From the NCBI GenBank assembly GCA_963787485.1, contig CAWBDF010000002.1, forward strand, positions 248,001 to 312,000: DNA of 64,000 bases. Reading direction: 5' to 3'. A program made the translations under genes and the position numbers. This stretch comes from Bog-473 sp963787485 (lineage in GTDB: Bacteria; Actinomycetota; Acidimicrobiia; Acidimicrobiales; RAAP-2). This document shows positions 16,910 through 25,142 of the stretch, piece by piece (positions within the stretch are counted from its first letter, which is position 1; each line of letters opens with the position of its first letter). Below the pieces are notes generated by a model that did not search any database, had not been told where the DNA came from, and was given only the letters and a program-made list of their open reading frames with translations.

Positions 16910-17737
16910 TCAATGCCCAGGGTCCGAGGCGCGCAGATTGTGGACGCCTGTACGGAAGGGGGGTGCTTCTTCGCCACCTGGGTGACCGAGGCCCATCCCG
17001 CCGTCGACGTCGAGAGTCTGGCCCGTGGTATAGCCCGCGAGATCGGACAAGAGGAACAACGTGGCCGCGGCCACTTCGATCGCGTCACCTCTGCGACGGA
17101 GCGGGATGCTCCCGACGGATTCCTCCTTGCCTTCGAACCCGGTTCTCGCAGTACGGATCGTGCCGCAACTGACGGCATTCACCCGGATTCCGTGATGGCC
17201 CCACTCCAGTGCCATGGCACGGCCGAACGTCTCCAGTCCAGCCTTGGCCGCGCCGTATCCAGCGAGCATCGGGCTGCCACGGGAAGTACCCGACGAGATG
17301 TTGACGATGCTGCCCGATAGCCCGAGCTCGATGAGTGTGCTGGCGACCTCACGGCACGTGATGACCGCGTATCGCAGGTTGTACGAGATCAGTCGATCGA
17401 AGACGGCCATGTCGAACACCGCGGCCCGCTCGTAATACTTCATGCTTCCGCCGACCACGTTGACAAGATGGCGGAACGGTCCAAGCTCGCCCTGAAGTCG
17501 TCGCACTGCGTCCACCAGCGCGCCTTCATCGTGGATGTCCGCGACCGCGGCCGCGCAGGGCGCCCCGGCTGCCTCGAGCCGCTGCGTCATGTCAGCCGCG
17601 TGCTCCGTGTTATGGGTGATGACCCCGACCGCTGCGCCCGCTTCGGCGGCAGCCAATGCGATGCTGGAGCCGATTCCGTTCCCTGCCCCGCCCACGACGA
17701 GGCAGGGGCGCCCGTCCAGCTCGAAGCGAGACCCCAT
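16910..17737 (-). CDS. Short-chain dehydrogenase/reductase
   Basis: A 275-residue SDR. The nucleotide-binding motif is VVGGAGNGIGSS (a GGxGxGIG form), the NNAG region is NVVGGSM, and the catalytic set is serine in NISSG and tyrosine/lysine in YGAAK. The C-terminus has the usual TTGQTLDVDGGMGLG. An ATG at 17737 gives a typical SDR N-terminus; the frame stays open to 17824 with no clear Shine-Dalgarno for either start. It probably oxidises or reduces a hydroxy/keto intermediate of the island, sitting between the decarboxylating dehydrogenase and the cupin on the same strand. Confidence 0.88.
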   Translation of the reverse strand: MGSRFELDGRPCLVVGGAGNGIGSSIALAAAEAGAAVGVITHNTEHAADMTQRLEAAGAPCAAAVADIHDEGALVDAVRRLQGELGPFRHLVNVVGGSMKYYERAAVFDMAVFDRLISYNLRYAVITCREVASTLIELGLSGSIVNISSGTSRGSPMLAGYGAAKAGLETFGRAMALEWGHHGIRVNAVSCGTIRTARTGFEGKEESVGSIPLRRRGDAIEVAAATLFLLSDLAGYTTGQTLDVDGGMGLGHPGGEEAPPFRTGVHNLRASDPGH

Positions 17738-17872
17738 CACCGATCCGTTCCCGGTCACGGGACGAGCTGGGGATGGCCGAGACGGACCCCGGTTCCTCCT
17801 GTCCCTGTCCAGACCCTTGGCCATGTTTCGCCGCTACTCATGGGGACCGAAGCCTCAACGCTACCCGCTCGC

Positions 17873-18952
17873 TCAGCCCGCCAGAATGGCTCCGACCCGG
17901 GCCACCACCTCGTCGACCACCTCGGAGGTCGAGGCCTCCCCAGCCAGGTCGAAGGTCCGAATGCCGGCCGCCGAGGTCTCCAGCGTGGCCCGACGGATCG
18001 CGTTCGCGGCGCGGGTCACCGTGGCGTCCCCGCGGGCGGCGTGGTCGAGCACGGCGGCACAGGCCAGCAGCATGGCCATGGGGTTGGCCACGTTCTTGCC
18101 CATGAGCGACGGTGCCGTGCCGTGCGGCGCCTCGGCCATGGCCACCACCGGGTGGAGCCGCTCGTCGAGCGCCATGAGGACCGATTCGGCTCCGGCGATG
18201 GAGCCGAACAAGGCCAACACGAGGTCCGAGAGGCAATCGCCGTCGCGGTTGAGGGCCGGGATCACGAGGGGGCCGGCGTTGGACTCGGTGATCAGACCGG
18301 CATAGGCGGCGTCAATGAGCGTGGGCCGGTAGGGGACCTCCGGATGGCGCGCCGCGGCGGCGTCCATCTCCTCCTTGAGCATGCCCTCGTACACGGTCGA
18401 CACGGTCCACTTCGGTCCACCGAACACGCTGGCCCCCAGGTGGACGGCACTGACGAACGAGAACTCCGCCACCGAGCGGCACACCGAGCGGTCGATGCGC
18501 TCGGTGCGCCATGCCTGTTCCGCCTCGCCGCCCGGATCGCCCGTTCTCCCCTCCTCGGCGCCGTAGGCGTCGCCCACCGCCATGCGGACCACCACGATGG
18601 GATGGACGACCGAGGTCGGTGGGGCCACCCCGGGGATCCGCCGCCCCGTGCGCACGATGACCGAACCACCGACGCCTTCGCGCAGCAGCCGGTTCGGGGA
18701 CCCGACGTCGCCCGTCGCCTCGGGGGTGATGGTGGCTGCCTTGAGCCCCAGCCCGGTGGCGCGCATGGCATCGGCGGCGGCCCGCACCACGCCGTTGTCC
18801 GTGGCCCGCCGGTTCTCGAGGGACAGGTCGAAATGACGCAGCGCGAGTTCGAACCCCAGCAGTCCGGGATGGAGCACGCGGAGCGCCTCGCAGAGGAGCT
18901 CCTGCCCGGTCTCGTCCCCGTCGCACACCACGATCTCGCGCGCCGGGCTCAC
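17873..18952 (-). CDS. Isocitrate/isopropylmalate dehydrogenase family protein
   Basis: A 359-residue beta-decarboxylating dehydrogenase. The metal-binding aspartates are in NRDGDCLSDLVLALFG and the cofactor region has EAPHGTAPSLMGKNVANP, matching the EATHGTAP signature. Enzymes of this family oxidise and decarboxylate 2-hydroxy-3-carboxy acids such as isocitrate, isopropylmalate, homoisocitrate and tartrate. The section around GRRIPGVAPPTSVVHPIVVVRMAVGDAYGAE departs from housekeeping Icd or LeuB, suggesting a special substrate. GTG 18952 is the only start seen. It heads the SDR-cupin series. Together with the LeuCD-like pair it would give the classic isomerise-then-decarboxylate chemistry. 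Confidence 0.85.
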   Translation of the reverse strand: MSPAREIVVCDGDETGQELLCEALRVLHPGLLGFELALRHFDLSLENRRATDNGVVRAAADAMRATGLGLKAATITPEATGDVGSPNRLLREGVGGSVIVRTGRRIPGVAPPTSVVHPIVVVRMAVGDAYGAEEGRTGDPGGEAEQAWRTERIDRSVCRSVAEFSFVSAVHLGASVFGGPKWTVSTVYEGMLKEEMDAAAARHPEVPYRPTLIDAAYAGLITESNAGPLVIPALNRDGDCLSDLVLALFGSIAGAESVLMALDERLHPVVAMAEAPHGTAPSLMGKNVANPMAMLLACAAVLDHAARGDATVTRAANAIRRATLETSAAGIRTFDLAGEASTSEVVDEVVARVGAILAG

Positions 18953-19081
18953 GGCTTCAGGGTGGCACGCCCGGCGCGGCGGACGCCAAATTGGGAAACC
19001 GCTCGCCGGACGCCGATGCCCGACGCCACCATCCGCAGTGGGCGCGGATCTCCAAGCTCTGCCGGCTGGACGTGGCTCGGG

Positions 19082-20284
19082 TCAACGGGGCTCGGGCCAG
19101 AGGTCCTCGGGCTCGCGGCCTTTGGTCTCGGGCAACAACCAGAACAGCCCGGCGGCGGCGGCGGCGGGCAGGAAGACGAAGTCCGCCGCGACGGCGAATC
19201 GGTCACCGACGTCGGCCACCTGCCCGAAGGCGACCAGGCCGACCACGGCGCCCACGACCCCCGCGGCCACCCACCATCCGGTGGCCGAAGCCCGCACCGA
19301 GGTGGGGAACAGCTCGGTCAAGAGGGACCCCATCGCGGGGGCGATCACGCCGCCGCACGACACGGCCAGGACGTAGCCGACGAACAGCGCCTCCCGCGAA
19401 CCGGAGTACACCAGCGTCGAGCTGGCGGCGCCGGCCACCATGGCCACCGCTGCGGTCGGACGCCGGCCCACCCGGTCGGAGGCCCACCGGCCGGCGAGCA
19501 GCCCGGCCAACCCGGCGACGCCGGCGAGGACCACCATGGAGGCCGTCACGTATCCAGCTTGGTGCACGACGTCCTCGGCGAAGAGGAACACGAAGCTGTT
19601 CGCCGGGCCGCTGATCACTGAGAGGGCAAAGGCGATCACGCAGAGCGTGGCCACCCGGCCCCGGAATCCGGGGCCCACCGCCCCGAGCACCGGGGAGGGG
19701 CGAACGGCAGCCACCTCGGCCACCCGGAAGCGGCTGGGCTCCTCGACCCGAGGGGCCACCAGGACGACCAGGCCCAACGGGACGACAGCCAGCGCGAAGA
19801 GCCCGCGAAACCCCAGCGCGCCCGCGGCCAGGCTGTGCACCACGGCCGAGGCGCCTGCCCCGAGGGCGTATCCAGCCGTCACCAGCGCCACCGCCGCGGT
19901 GCGGTCCCCCGAATCGGTCTCCTCGGCCGCCATCACCTCGGCCAGGGCATTGGTGGCGGTGAGCAGCGGGCGCCCCAAAGCGAAGACCACGACGAACCAC
20001 CAGTAGCCCGGGCTGGCCGCTGCCAGGACGGTCAGCGCCAATCCGATGATCGTCACCCGCAGGATCACCCGTCGCCGCCCGAGGCGGTCCGCCCACCCGA
20101 TGAGGGGAAGGCTGGCCAGCGAGGCAGCCCGAATGAGAGCCAACCCGACCCCCAGGCTCGTCCCTGAAAGCCCGACCTTGTCGGCAACCGACGTCCCCGG
20201 GGCCAGGTGTCCGAGTTGCCTCGAGACGTCACCGAGTGCGGAAACCACGCTGAACTGGCCGAAACCCGAAGCCAGGGCCACCAC
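19082..20284 (-). CDS. Major facilitator superfamily transporter
   Basis: A polytopic membrane protein of 400 residues from GTG 20284. Two MFS loop motifs are visible, GWADRLGRRRV after the second helix and RWASDRVGRRP in the second half, along with the LFPTSVRASATGWW block of sugar/acid-type carriers. With the GTG start the first membrane helix is shortened. In frame upstream lies a convincing longer N-terminus ending RLHRWSDPALFAVAVV, which would need a CTG start at 20380 preceded by AGGGG at seven bases. Substrate unknown; location next to the catabolic island suggests import of an organic acid. Confidence 0.88.
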   Translation of the reverse strand: MVALASGFGQFSVVSALGDVSRQLGHLAPGTSVADKVGLSGTSLGVGLALIRAASLASLPLIGWADRLGRRRVILRVTIIGLALTVLAAASPGYWWFVVVFALGRPLLTATNALAEVMAAEETDSGDRTAAVALVTAGYALGAGASAVVHSLAAGALGFRGLFALAVVPLGLVVLVAPRVEEPSRFRVAEVAAVRPSPVLGAVGPGFRGRVATLCVIAFALSVISGPANSFVFLFAEDVVHQAGYVTASMVVLAGVAGLAGLLAGRWASDRVGRRPTAAVAMVAGAASSTLVYSGSREALFVGYVLAVSCGGVIAPAMGSLLTELFPTSVRASATGWWVAAGVVGAVVGLVAFGQVADVGDRFAVAADFVFLPAAAAAGLFWLLPETKGREPEDLWPEPR

Positions 20285-20430
20285 GGCGACGGCGAAGAGG
20301 GCCGGGTCCGACCAGCGGTGCAGGCGCAGAGCCCCTTGGCGTCGGCCCTGAACCGGCCCGCTCGGCTCAGCGGGTGTCAGTCGTGACCCCTACCCCTGAG
20401 GCGACAGGTCGAGCGACGTCGCGGCTCGGC

Positions 20431-21783
20431 TCATGCCAAGGAGTCTCGCGCGGAGCTGGCACGCAGTTTGGCCACGAACCAGTCCCGGGCCAGTCTCGCC
20501 ACCTCCTCGAGGGCCCCTGGCTCCTCGAAGAGATGGGTCGCGCCCGGCACGACGGCCAGGCGGCTCTCACACGACAGCTCGGCTCTCGCCTGGCGGTTCA
20601 GGTCGAGCACCAGTCGATCCTGCCCTCCCACGATCAGCAGGGTGGGAGCGCGCACCGCGGAAAGGACCGCAGCGGCCAGGTCCGGCCGTCCGCCGCGCGA
20701 GACGACGGCGGCCACCTCGGTGACCGGTCGTGCTGCCGCCCACAACGCGGCCGCTACGCCCGTGCTCGCCCCGAAATACCCGACCGGCTCCGGCGTCACC
20801 TCGGGGTGCCCCCGCACCCACTCGGTGGCGTCGACCAGCCGCTCGCCCAGCATGGCGATGTCGAAGACTCGGGCCCGGTCGGACTCCTCGGCGACGCTCA
20901 ACAAGTCGAGGAGCAAGGTCGCCACGCCAGCCTCGTTGAGCACGCCCGCGACGTAACGGTTGCGAGGGCTGTGGCGGCTGCTTCCGCTCCCGTGGGCGAA
21001 GAGCACGGTGCCGAGCGCGTCCGCGGGGACCACCAGGGCGCCGACGAGTCGTGCCGACTCCGAGGCGATGACGACCTCTCGGTTGGCGGCGGCAGCCCGT
21101 CGAGGAGGGAGAGCCGACGGGACGAGCTCCACGCCCTCTCGAGCCGCGGCGCGCTCCAACAGGCGGACGACCTCGTCGTCGGAAGTCTGCGAGAAGTCCT
21201 GGTACCACTCTCCGACGGCGAAGAAGGGCTCGGGGGTCTCCACCCAGAGCATGTCGTCACACTCCGGGCGCAACGCGAGGACCGAAGCCTGCGAGGCAAC
21301 GGGCGCGGCCAGGACCACGCGTGCCGCACCGTGGGCCCGGGCAACGAGGCAGGCCGCCTGGAACGTCGATCCCGTGGCGATCCCGTCGTCGACGATGACC
21401 GCGCACCGGCCCGCGAGCTCGACTCGGGGACGACCGCGACGGTAGGAACGTGCTCGTCGTTCCAATTCGACCCGCTCGCGCTGCTCGACCGCGTCGAGGT
21501 CGGCCCTCGAGACATGGGCGGCGCGCTGGACCTCCTCGTTCTCGACGCGGACGCCGTCCTCGCCGATGGCTCCCATGGCGAGCTCCGGCTGAAACGGAAC
21601 ACCGATCTTCCTGACCACAATGACGTCCAGCGGAGCACCCAGCGCCAGCGCCACCTCGAAGGCCACCGGGATCCCGCCCCGCGGTAGACCGAGGACCACG
21701 ACGTCCTCCCCCACGTCGGCCCGCGCCACGACCTCCGCCAGCCGGATCCCGGCGTCCGTCCGATCGCGGAACCTCGTGCTCAA
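20431..21783 (-). CDS. Phosphoribosyltransferase-alpha/beta hydrolase fusion
   Basis: A protein of about 450 residues in two parts. The N-terminal part (about 1-215) is a PRTase fold with GLPRGGIPVAFEVA and the PRPP loop VIVDDGIATGST. The C-terminal part (about 225-430) is a dienelactone-hydrolase-like alpha/beta hydrolase with the nucleophile in GYFGASTGVAA, the acid in GGQDRLV and the histidine in GATHLFEEPG. This fusion is widespread in actinobacteria and has no established reaction. The start is set at TTG 21783, which has GGAGGA just upstream and gives the N-terminus STRFRDRTDAG; a GTG four codons earlier is possible. Confidence 0.88.
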   Translation of the reverse strand: MSTRFRDRTDAGIRLAEVVARADVGEDVVVLGLPRGGIPVAFEVALALGAPLDVIVVRKIGVPFQPELAMGAIGEDGVRVENEEVQRAAHVSRADLDAVEQRERVELERRARSYRRGRPRVELAGRCAVIVDDGIATGSTFQAACLVARAHGAARVVLAAPVASQASVLALRPECDDMLWVETPEPFFAVGEWYQDFSQTSDDEVVRLLERAAAREGVELVPSALPPRRAAAANREVVIASESARLVGALVVPADALGTVLFAHGSGSSRHSPRNRYVAGVLNEAGVATLLLDLLSVAEESDRARVFDIAMLGERLVDATEWVRGHPEVTPEPVGYFGASTGVAAALWAAARPVTEVAAVVSRGGRPDLAAAVLSAVRAPTLLIVGGQDRLVLDLNRQARAELSCESRLAVVPGATHLFEEPGALEEVARLARDWFVAKLRASSARDSLA

Positions 21784-21877
21784 TGCTCCTCCCACCGCCC
21801 ACCATGGTCGCTTTCACCCCCGTCCCTAGGGTCCAACGTCCCTTCCGGGCCCACGACCACTCTGGAACACTGACACA

Positions 21878-23119
21878 GTGCAGACGCTCACCTTCGAACA
21901 GGCCGTGGCCCGACTGCGCGGACTCCCGGGACCAGAGCCACGAATCGTGGCCTCGGGAAACGCGGCAACGCCGCGCGCGTTGCTCCGAGCCCTGACCGAT
22001 GCGCTCGACCGCGGCCGGATCTTCCAGCTCAATGCCCAGGATGCATGTGTGGACCGTCCGGGTTTCGTCTGCGAGACACCCTTCGTGGGACCGGGAATGC
22101 GACACGCGACGACGCTCGACTACCTCCCGATGCGGCTTTCCCTGGTCCCCCGCCTCTTCGACACCGTGCGACCACCCGATGCGGTACTGGTCCACACGTC
22201 CCTTCCACGCCGCGGCAAGGTCTCCTTGGGAATTGAGGTCAACATCCTCCCCGCCGCGCTCGAACAGGTACGCGCCCGCCGCGGCTTGGTCCTGGCCCAG
22301 ATGAACCCGAACATGCCCTACACCTTCGGGGACGGCGAGATCGCCGTTGACGAGGTCGACGGATTCCTCGAGGTGGACGACCCGCTGACCTGTCCGGCTC
22401 CGCACGGATCGGACGCCACGGCCCAGGCCATCGGGGAGCGGGTGGCGGGATTCGCCACCGACGGCACCACGTTGCAGCTCGGCATCGGCCTCATCCCGGC
22501 GGTGGCCGCACAGATGATGACGCAGCGTCGCGGGCTACGAGTCTTCTCGGAAATGATCAGCGACAGCATCATGCACCTGCACCGTGCCGGGGCGATCGAC
22601 CCCGAGGTCCCGGTGGTGGCGTCGTTCCTCGTCGGCTCGGCCGAGTTGCACGAATGGGCGGACGGCAACGACCAGTTGCGCATGGAGAGGACCGAGGCGG
22701 TCAACGACCCGGCGCGCATCGCAACCCACCCCCGCATGCTTTCGGTGAATGCAGCCATGCAAGTGGACCTGTTCGCGCAGGCCAACGCCAGCTTCGTCGA
22801 CGAGCACATCCACTCGGGGTTCGGCGGACAGCCCGACTTCGTCTCGGGGGCGCTACATTCGCCGGGCGGCCACGCCCTCGTGGCGTTGCCCGCCTGGCAC
22901 GACAAGACGAACTCGAGCACGGTCGTGCCGGTGTTGCGCAACCCGGTGACCTCGTTCCAGCACTCGGCCATCCTCAGCGAGCACGGCTGCGCCGAGATCT
23001 TCGGATGTTCCGAGCATGTTCAGGCTCAGCTCATCATTGAGCAGGTCGCCGACCCGCGGGCGCACGACGAGCTCCGTGACGCGGCCCGTCGGCTCGGATC
23101 GCGCCGGGACTTCGACTAG
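21878..23119 (+). CDS. Acetyl-CoA hydrolase/transferase family protein
   Basis: A 413-residue CoA-transferase of the 4-hydroxybutyrate CoA-transferase/acetyl-CoA hydrolase type. The N-terminal part has VASGNAATPRALLRAL, the middle GTTLQLGIGLIPAVAA and the C-terminal part HSGFGGQPDFVSGA, the conserved glycine-rich loop of the family. The catalytic glutamate is probably in VFSEMISDS. It would move CoA between acetyl-CoA and a short-chain acid. The start GTG 21878 has no clear Shine-Dalgarno. It converges with, and overlaps by four bases, the acidic protein gene at 23116. Confidence 0.9.
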   Translation: MQTLTFEQAVARLRGLPGPEPRIVASGNAATPRALLRALTDALDRGRIFQLNAQDACVDRPGFVCETPFVGPGMRHATTLDYLPMRLSLVPRLFDTVRPPDAVLVHTSLPRRGKVSLGIEVNILPAALEQVRARRGLVLAQMNPNMPYTFGDGEIAVDEVDGFLEVDDPLTCPAPHGSDATAQAIGERVAGFATDGTTLQLGIGLIPAVAAQMMTQRRGLRVFSEMISDSIMHLHRAGAIDPEVPVVASFLVGSAELHEWADGNDQLRMERTEAVNDPARIATHPRMLSVNAAMQVDLFAQANASFVDEHIHSGFGGQPDFVSGALHSPGGHALVALPAWHDKTNSSTVVPVLRNPVTSFQHSAILSEHGCAEIFGCSEHVQAQLIIEQVADPRAHDELRDAARRLGSRRDFD

Positions 23120-23505
23120 CCGGGCAGAGCATCCCCGTCGTCCGCCTCTTCCTCGTCCGCCTCGTCCACCTCCCACTGGTCCGAACGGTGCTCGACCAGC
23201 GGTGCACCCAGATCCCATCCCTCGCCGTCCGCCGGTTCGTGCCGCGTCGGCACCCCCTCGATGCCGTCGGGGTCGTCCATGCCACCCGCCAACGTGACGA
23301 TTCGCTCAGGGTCGTCGAGCTCTCCGCCGAGCTCCTCGAGCTCCAGCTCGTCGGCCACAAACGCCGGGCTCAAGGACGGATCGAGCTCGACCGACTCCCG
23401 GAACCCGGGGCCGAGCCGCTCGTTCTCGTCCTCGGCGACATCTCCCTGTCGGAACGTCTCGGTGCCAAGGGCCTCGTCAGGGGACCACTCGTCGCTCTGG
23501 CTCAC
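23116..23505 (-). CDS. Very acidic hypothetical protein
   Basis: A 129-residue protein rich in Asp and Glu, from GTG 23505 with AAAGGAG about five bases upstream. Blocks such as DELELEELGGELDDPE and VDEADEEEADDGD give it a very low predicted pI and it is probably largely disordered. No domain is recognised. The good ribosome binding site and the stop-to-stop overlap with the CoA-transferase gene support it as real. Confidence 0.65.
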   Translation of the reverse strand: MSQSDEWSPDEALGTETFRQGDVAEDENERLGPGFRESVELDPSLSPAFVADELELEELGGELDDPERIVTLAGGMDDPDGIEGVPTRHEPADGEGWDLGAPLVEHRSDQWEVDEADEEEADDGDALPG

Positions 23506-23728
23506 CGGTGCTCCTTTCTCTGAGTCGGGCCACCTGCCCCACGGTGACCAGTCTCATTGAGCCTGATCCTGCGCCACCAGGGCCAAAGGTCCGACCATCT
23601 GTGCCACCCCCGCTGCGACGTCCCGGGACCTTTGCCCCTTTCCTCAGCCGGGGCCGCCCGCCACACTCGGCGCAGCGCGACAATCGTAGGTCCGCTGAGG
23701 AGCCGGCGAAGGTGAGGAGGAGGCGGCC

Positions 23729-24082
23729 ATGGGAACCGAAGAACACCTCAACGGTCATCAGCGTGACACCCTGGCGCACATCTTCCGTCACCCGCTCAGC
23801 CACAACATTGAGTGGCGCTCGGTGCTCTCCCTGCTCAACGCCGTCGCGACGGTCCACGAGACGCACAAGGGCAACGTGGTCGTGACCATCGGGAGCGACA
23901 CGGAGACGTTCGAGCCGCCGCGGCACAAGGACCTCGATGCTGAGCAGCTGTCCATTCTGCGCCGGCTTCTCCGCCGGGCCGGCTACGGGCCCGACGACAC
24001 GGATCAGTCCAACGGGTCCAACGCCAACGGGTCCAATGCCAATGGGTCCAATGGGTCCAGCCCCGAAGAGAGGCTGGCCTGA
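23729..24082 (+). CDS. Conserved actinobacterial protein with HicA-like fold and NGS-rich tail
   Basis: A 117-residue protein starting at ATG 23729 with GGAGG five bases upstream. The core (about 1-85) includes HLNGHQRDTLAHIFRHP, NIEWRSVLSLLNAVATV and KGNVVVTIGSDTETF. That is a helix-strand pattern resembling HicA-type RNA-binding proteins with the common RHP..HNIEWR motif. No HicB partner is adjacent, so a toxin role is not supported. The last 25 residues are a low-complexity tail of NGS and NANGS units encoded by near-perfect 9- and 15-bp repeats. Confidence 0.75.
   Translation: MGTEEHLNGHQRDTLAHIFRHPLSHNIEWRSVLSLLNAVATVHETHKGNVVVTIGSDTETFEPPRHKDLDAEQLSILRRLLRRAGYGPDDTDQSNGSNANGSNANGSNGSSPEERLA
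24008..24055 (+). repeat. In-gene 9/15-bp tandem repeats encoding an NGS-rich tail
   Basis: TCCAACGGG and TCCAACGCCAACGGG units alternate with T-for-C versions (TCCAATGGG). All unit lengths are multiples of three, so copy number can change without a frameshift. Confidence 0.85.
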
Positions 24083-24143
24083 GCCGCACCGGGTCGAACA
24101 CCGCGCCGTTCGAGCCCATGCGCGACGCCGGAGCACCGACCCC

Positions 24144-25142
24144 GTGACGCCGACCGACGTCCTGTGCGTGGGCGATGCGGCGACCGACGTCTTCATCCGA
24201 CTGGCCGACGCCCACGTGCGCACCTGGGAAGACGAGGAGGGCGCCTTCATGGAGCTGCCGTTCGGGGGCAAGGTCCCCTTCGAGTACGCCCTCACCGTGG
24301 AAGCGGGCGGGAACGCGGCGAACGCCGCCGTCGCCATGGCCCGCCTGGGCGTGTCGACCGCGCTGGCCGCACACGTGGGCAACGACCAGATCGGCCGTGA
24401 CATGGTGGCGGCGTTGCAGCTCCAAGGTGTCGACACGCACCTGGTGCATCTCGATCCGGGGCGCTCCAGCAACCGTAACTTCGTGTTGTGGTTCGGGCAG
24501 GACCGCACCATCTTGGTGCGTCACGAACTCTACGACTACCACTGGCCGCACCTGCGGCCGCGCGAAATCCCGACCTGGGTCTACCTGAGCTCGGTGGGGT
24601 CGGACGCTCCGGAGTACTACGAGGAGATCGTGGCCTGGCTCGACGCGGAGCCAACCGTACGGCTGGCCTTCCAACCTGGGACATTCCAGATCGCTCTGGG
24701 TGCCGATCCGCTGCTCGCCGTCTACCGCCGGTCCGACCTGCTCGTGTGCAACCGTGAGGAGGCGGCCGAGATCGGCGGCGGCGACCACGCCCGGATGGAC
24801 GAGCTACTCGAGTCGCTGCACGTGCTCGGTCCGACCATCGCCGTGGTGACCGACGGGCCGGCGGGCGCGTTCGCCTCTGACGGGTCGACCCGATACCGCG
24901 TGCCCGCCTACCCCGACCCCTGCGCGCCGAGGGAGCGGACCGGGGCCGGCGACGCCTTCACGTCGGCGCTCGTCGCCGGGCTGGTCCGGGGTCTCGCGTT
25001 GCCCGACGCGCTCGCCTGGGGCCCCGTCAACGCCATGAGCGTGGTCCAGGACGTGGGCTCCCAGACGGGCCTCCTCCGGGAAGGCGAGTTGCTCGAGCAC
25101 CTGAAGCGCGCGCCCGACGGCTACGCCATCTCGTCGTGGTGA
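24144..25142 (+). CDS. PfkB-family carbohydrate kinase
   Basis: A 332-residue ribokinase-like sugar or nucleoside kinase. The first family signature is seen as AGGNAANAAVAMARLG (about 54-69) and the second as RTGAGDAFTSAL (about 265-276), with the catalytic base at about D270. GTG 24144 gives the usual N-terminus TPTDVLCVGDAATDVF; the open frame extends upstream only through the end of the previous gene. Its stop overlaps the GTG of the next gene, a ROK kinase, and a permease relic lies downstream. The pair may once have served a sugar uptake locus. Confidence 0.9.
   Translation: MTPTDVLCVGDAATDVFIRLADAHVRTWEDEEGAFMELPFGGKVPFEYALTVEAGGNAANAAVAMARLGVSTALAAHVGNDQIGRDMVAALQLQGVDTHLVHLDPGRSSNRNFVLWFGQDRTILVRHELYDYHWPHLRPREIPTWVYLSSVGSDAPEYYEEIVAWLDAEPTVRLAFQPGTFQIALGADPLLAVYRRSDLLVCNREEAAEIGGGDHARMDELLESLHVLGPTIAVVTDGPAGAFASDGSTRYRVPAYPDPCAPRERTGAGDAFTSALVAGLVRGLALPDALAWGPVNAMSVVQDVGSQTGLLREGELLEHLKRAPDGYAISSW

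Noticed and set aside
17468..19621. A 717-codon plus-strand open frame
   Set aside because: It is antisense to the SDR, dehydrogenase and MFS genes. Its product is rich in Arg, Gly, His and Pro with no domain, as expected for the opposite strand of GC-rich genes.
23729..24082. HicA toxin of a toxin-antitoxin pair
   Set aside because: The fold is only loosely similar, no HicB-like antitoxin is next to it, and the neighbours are metabolic genes.
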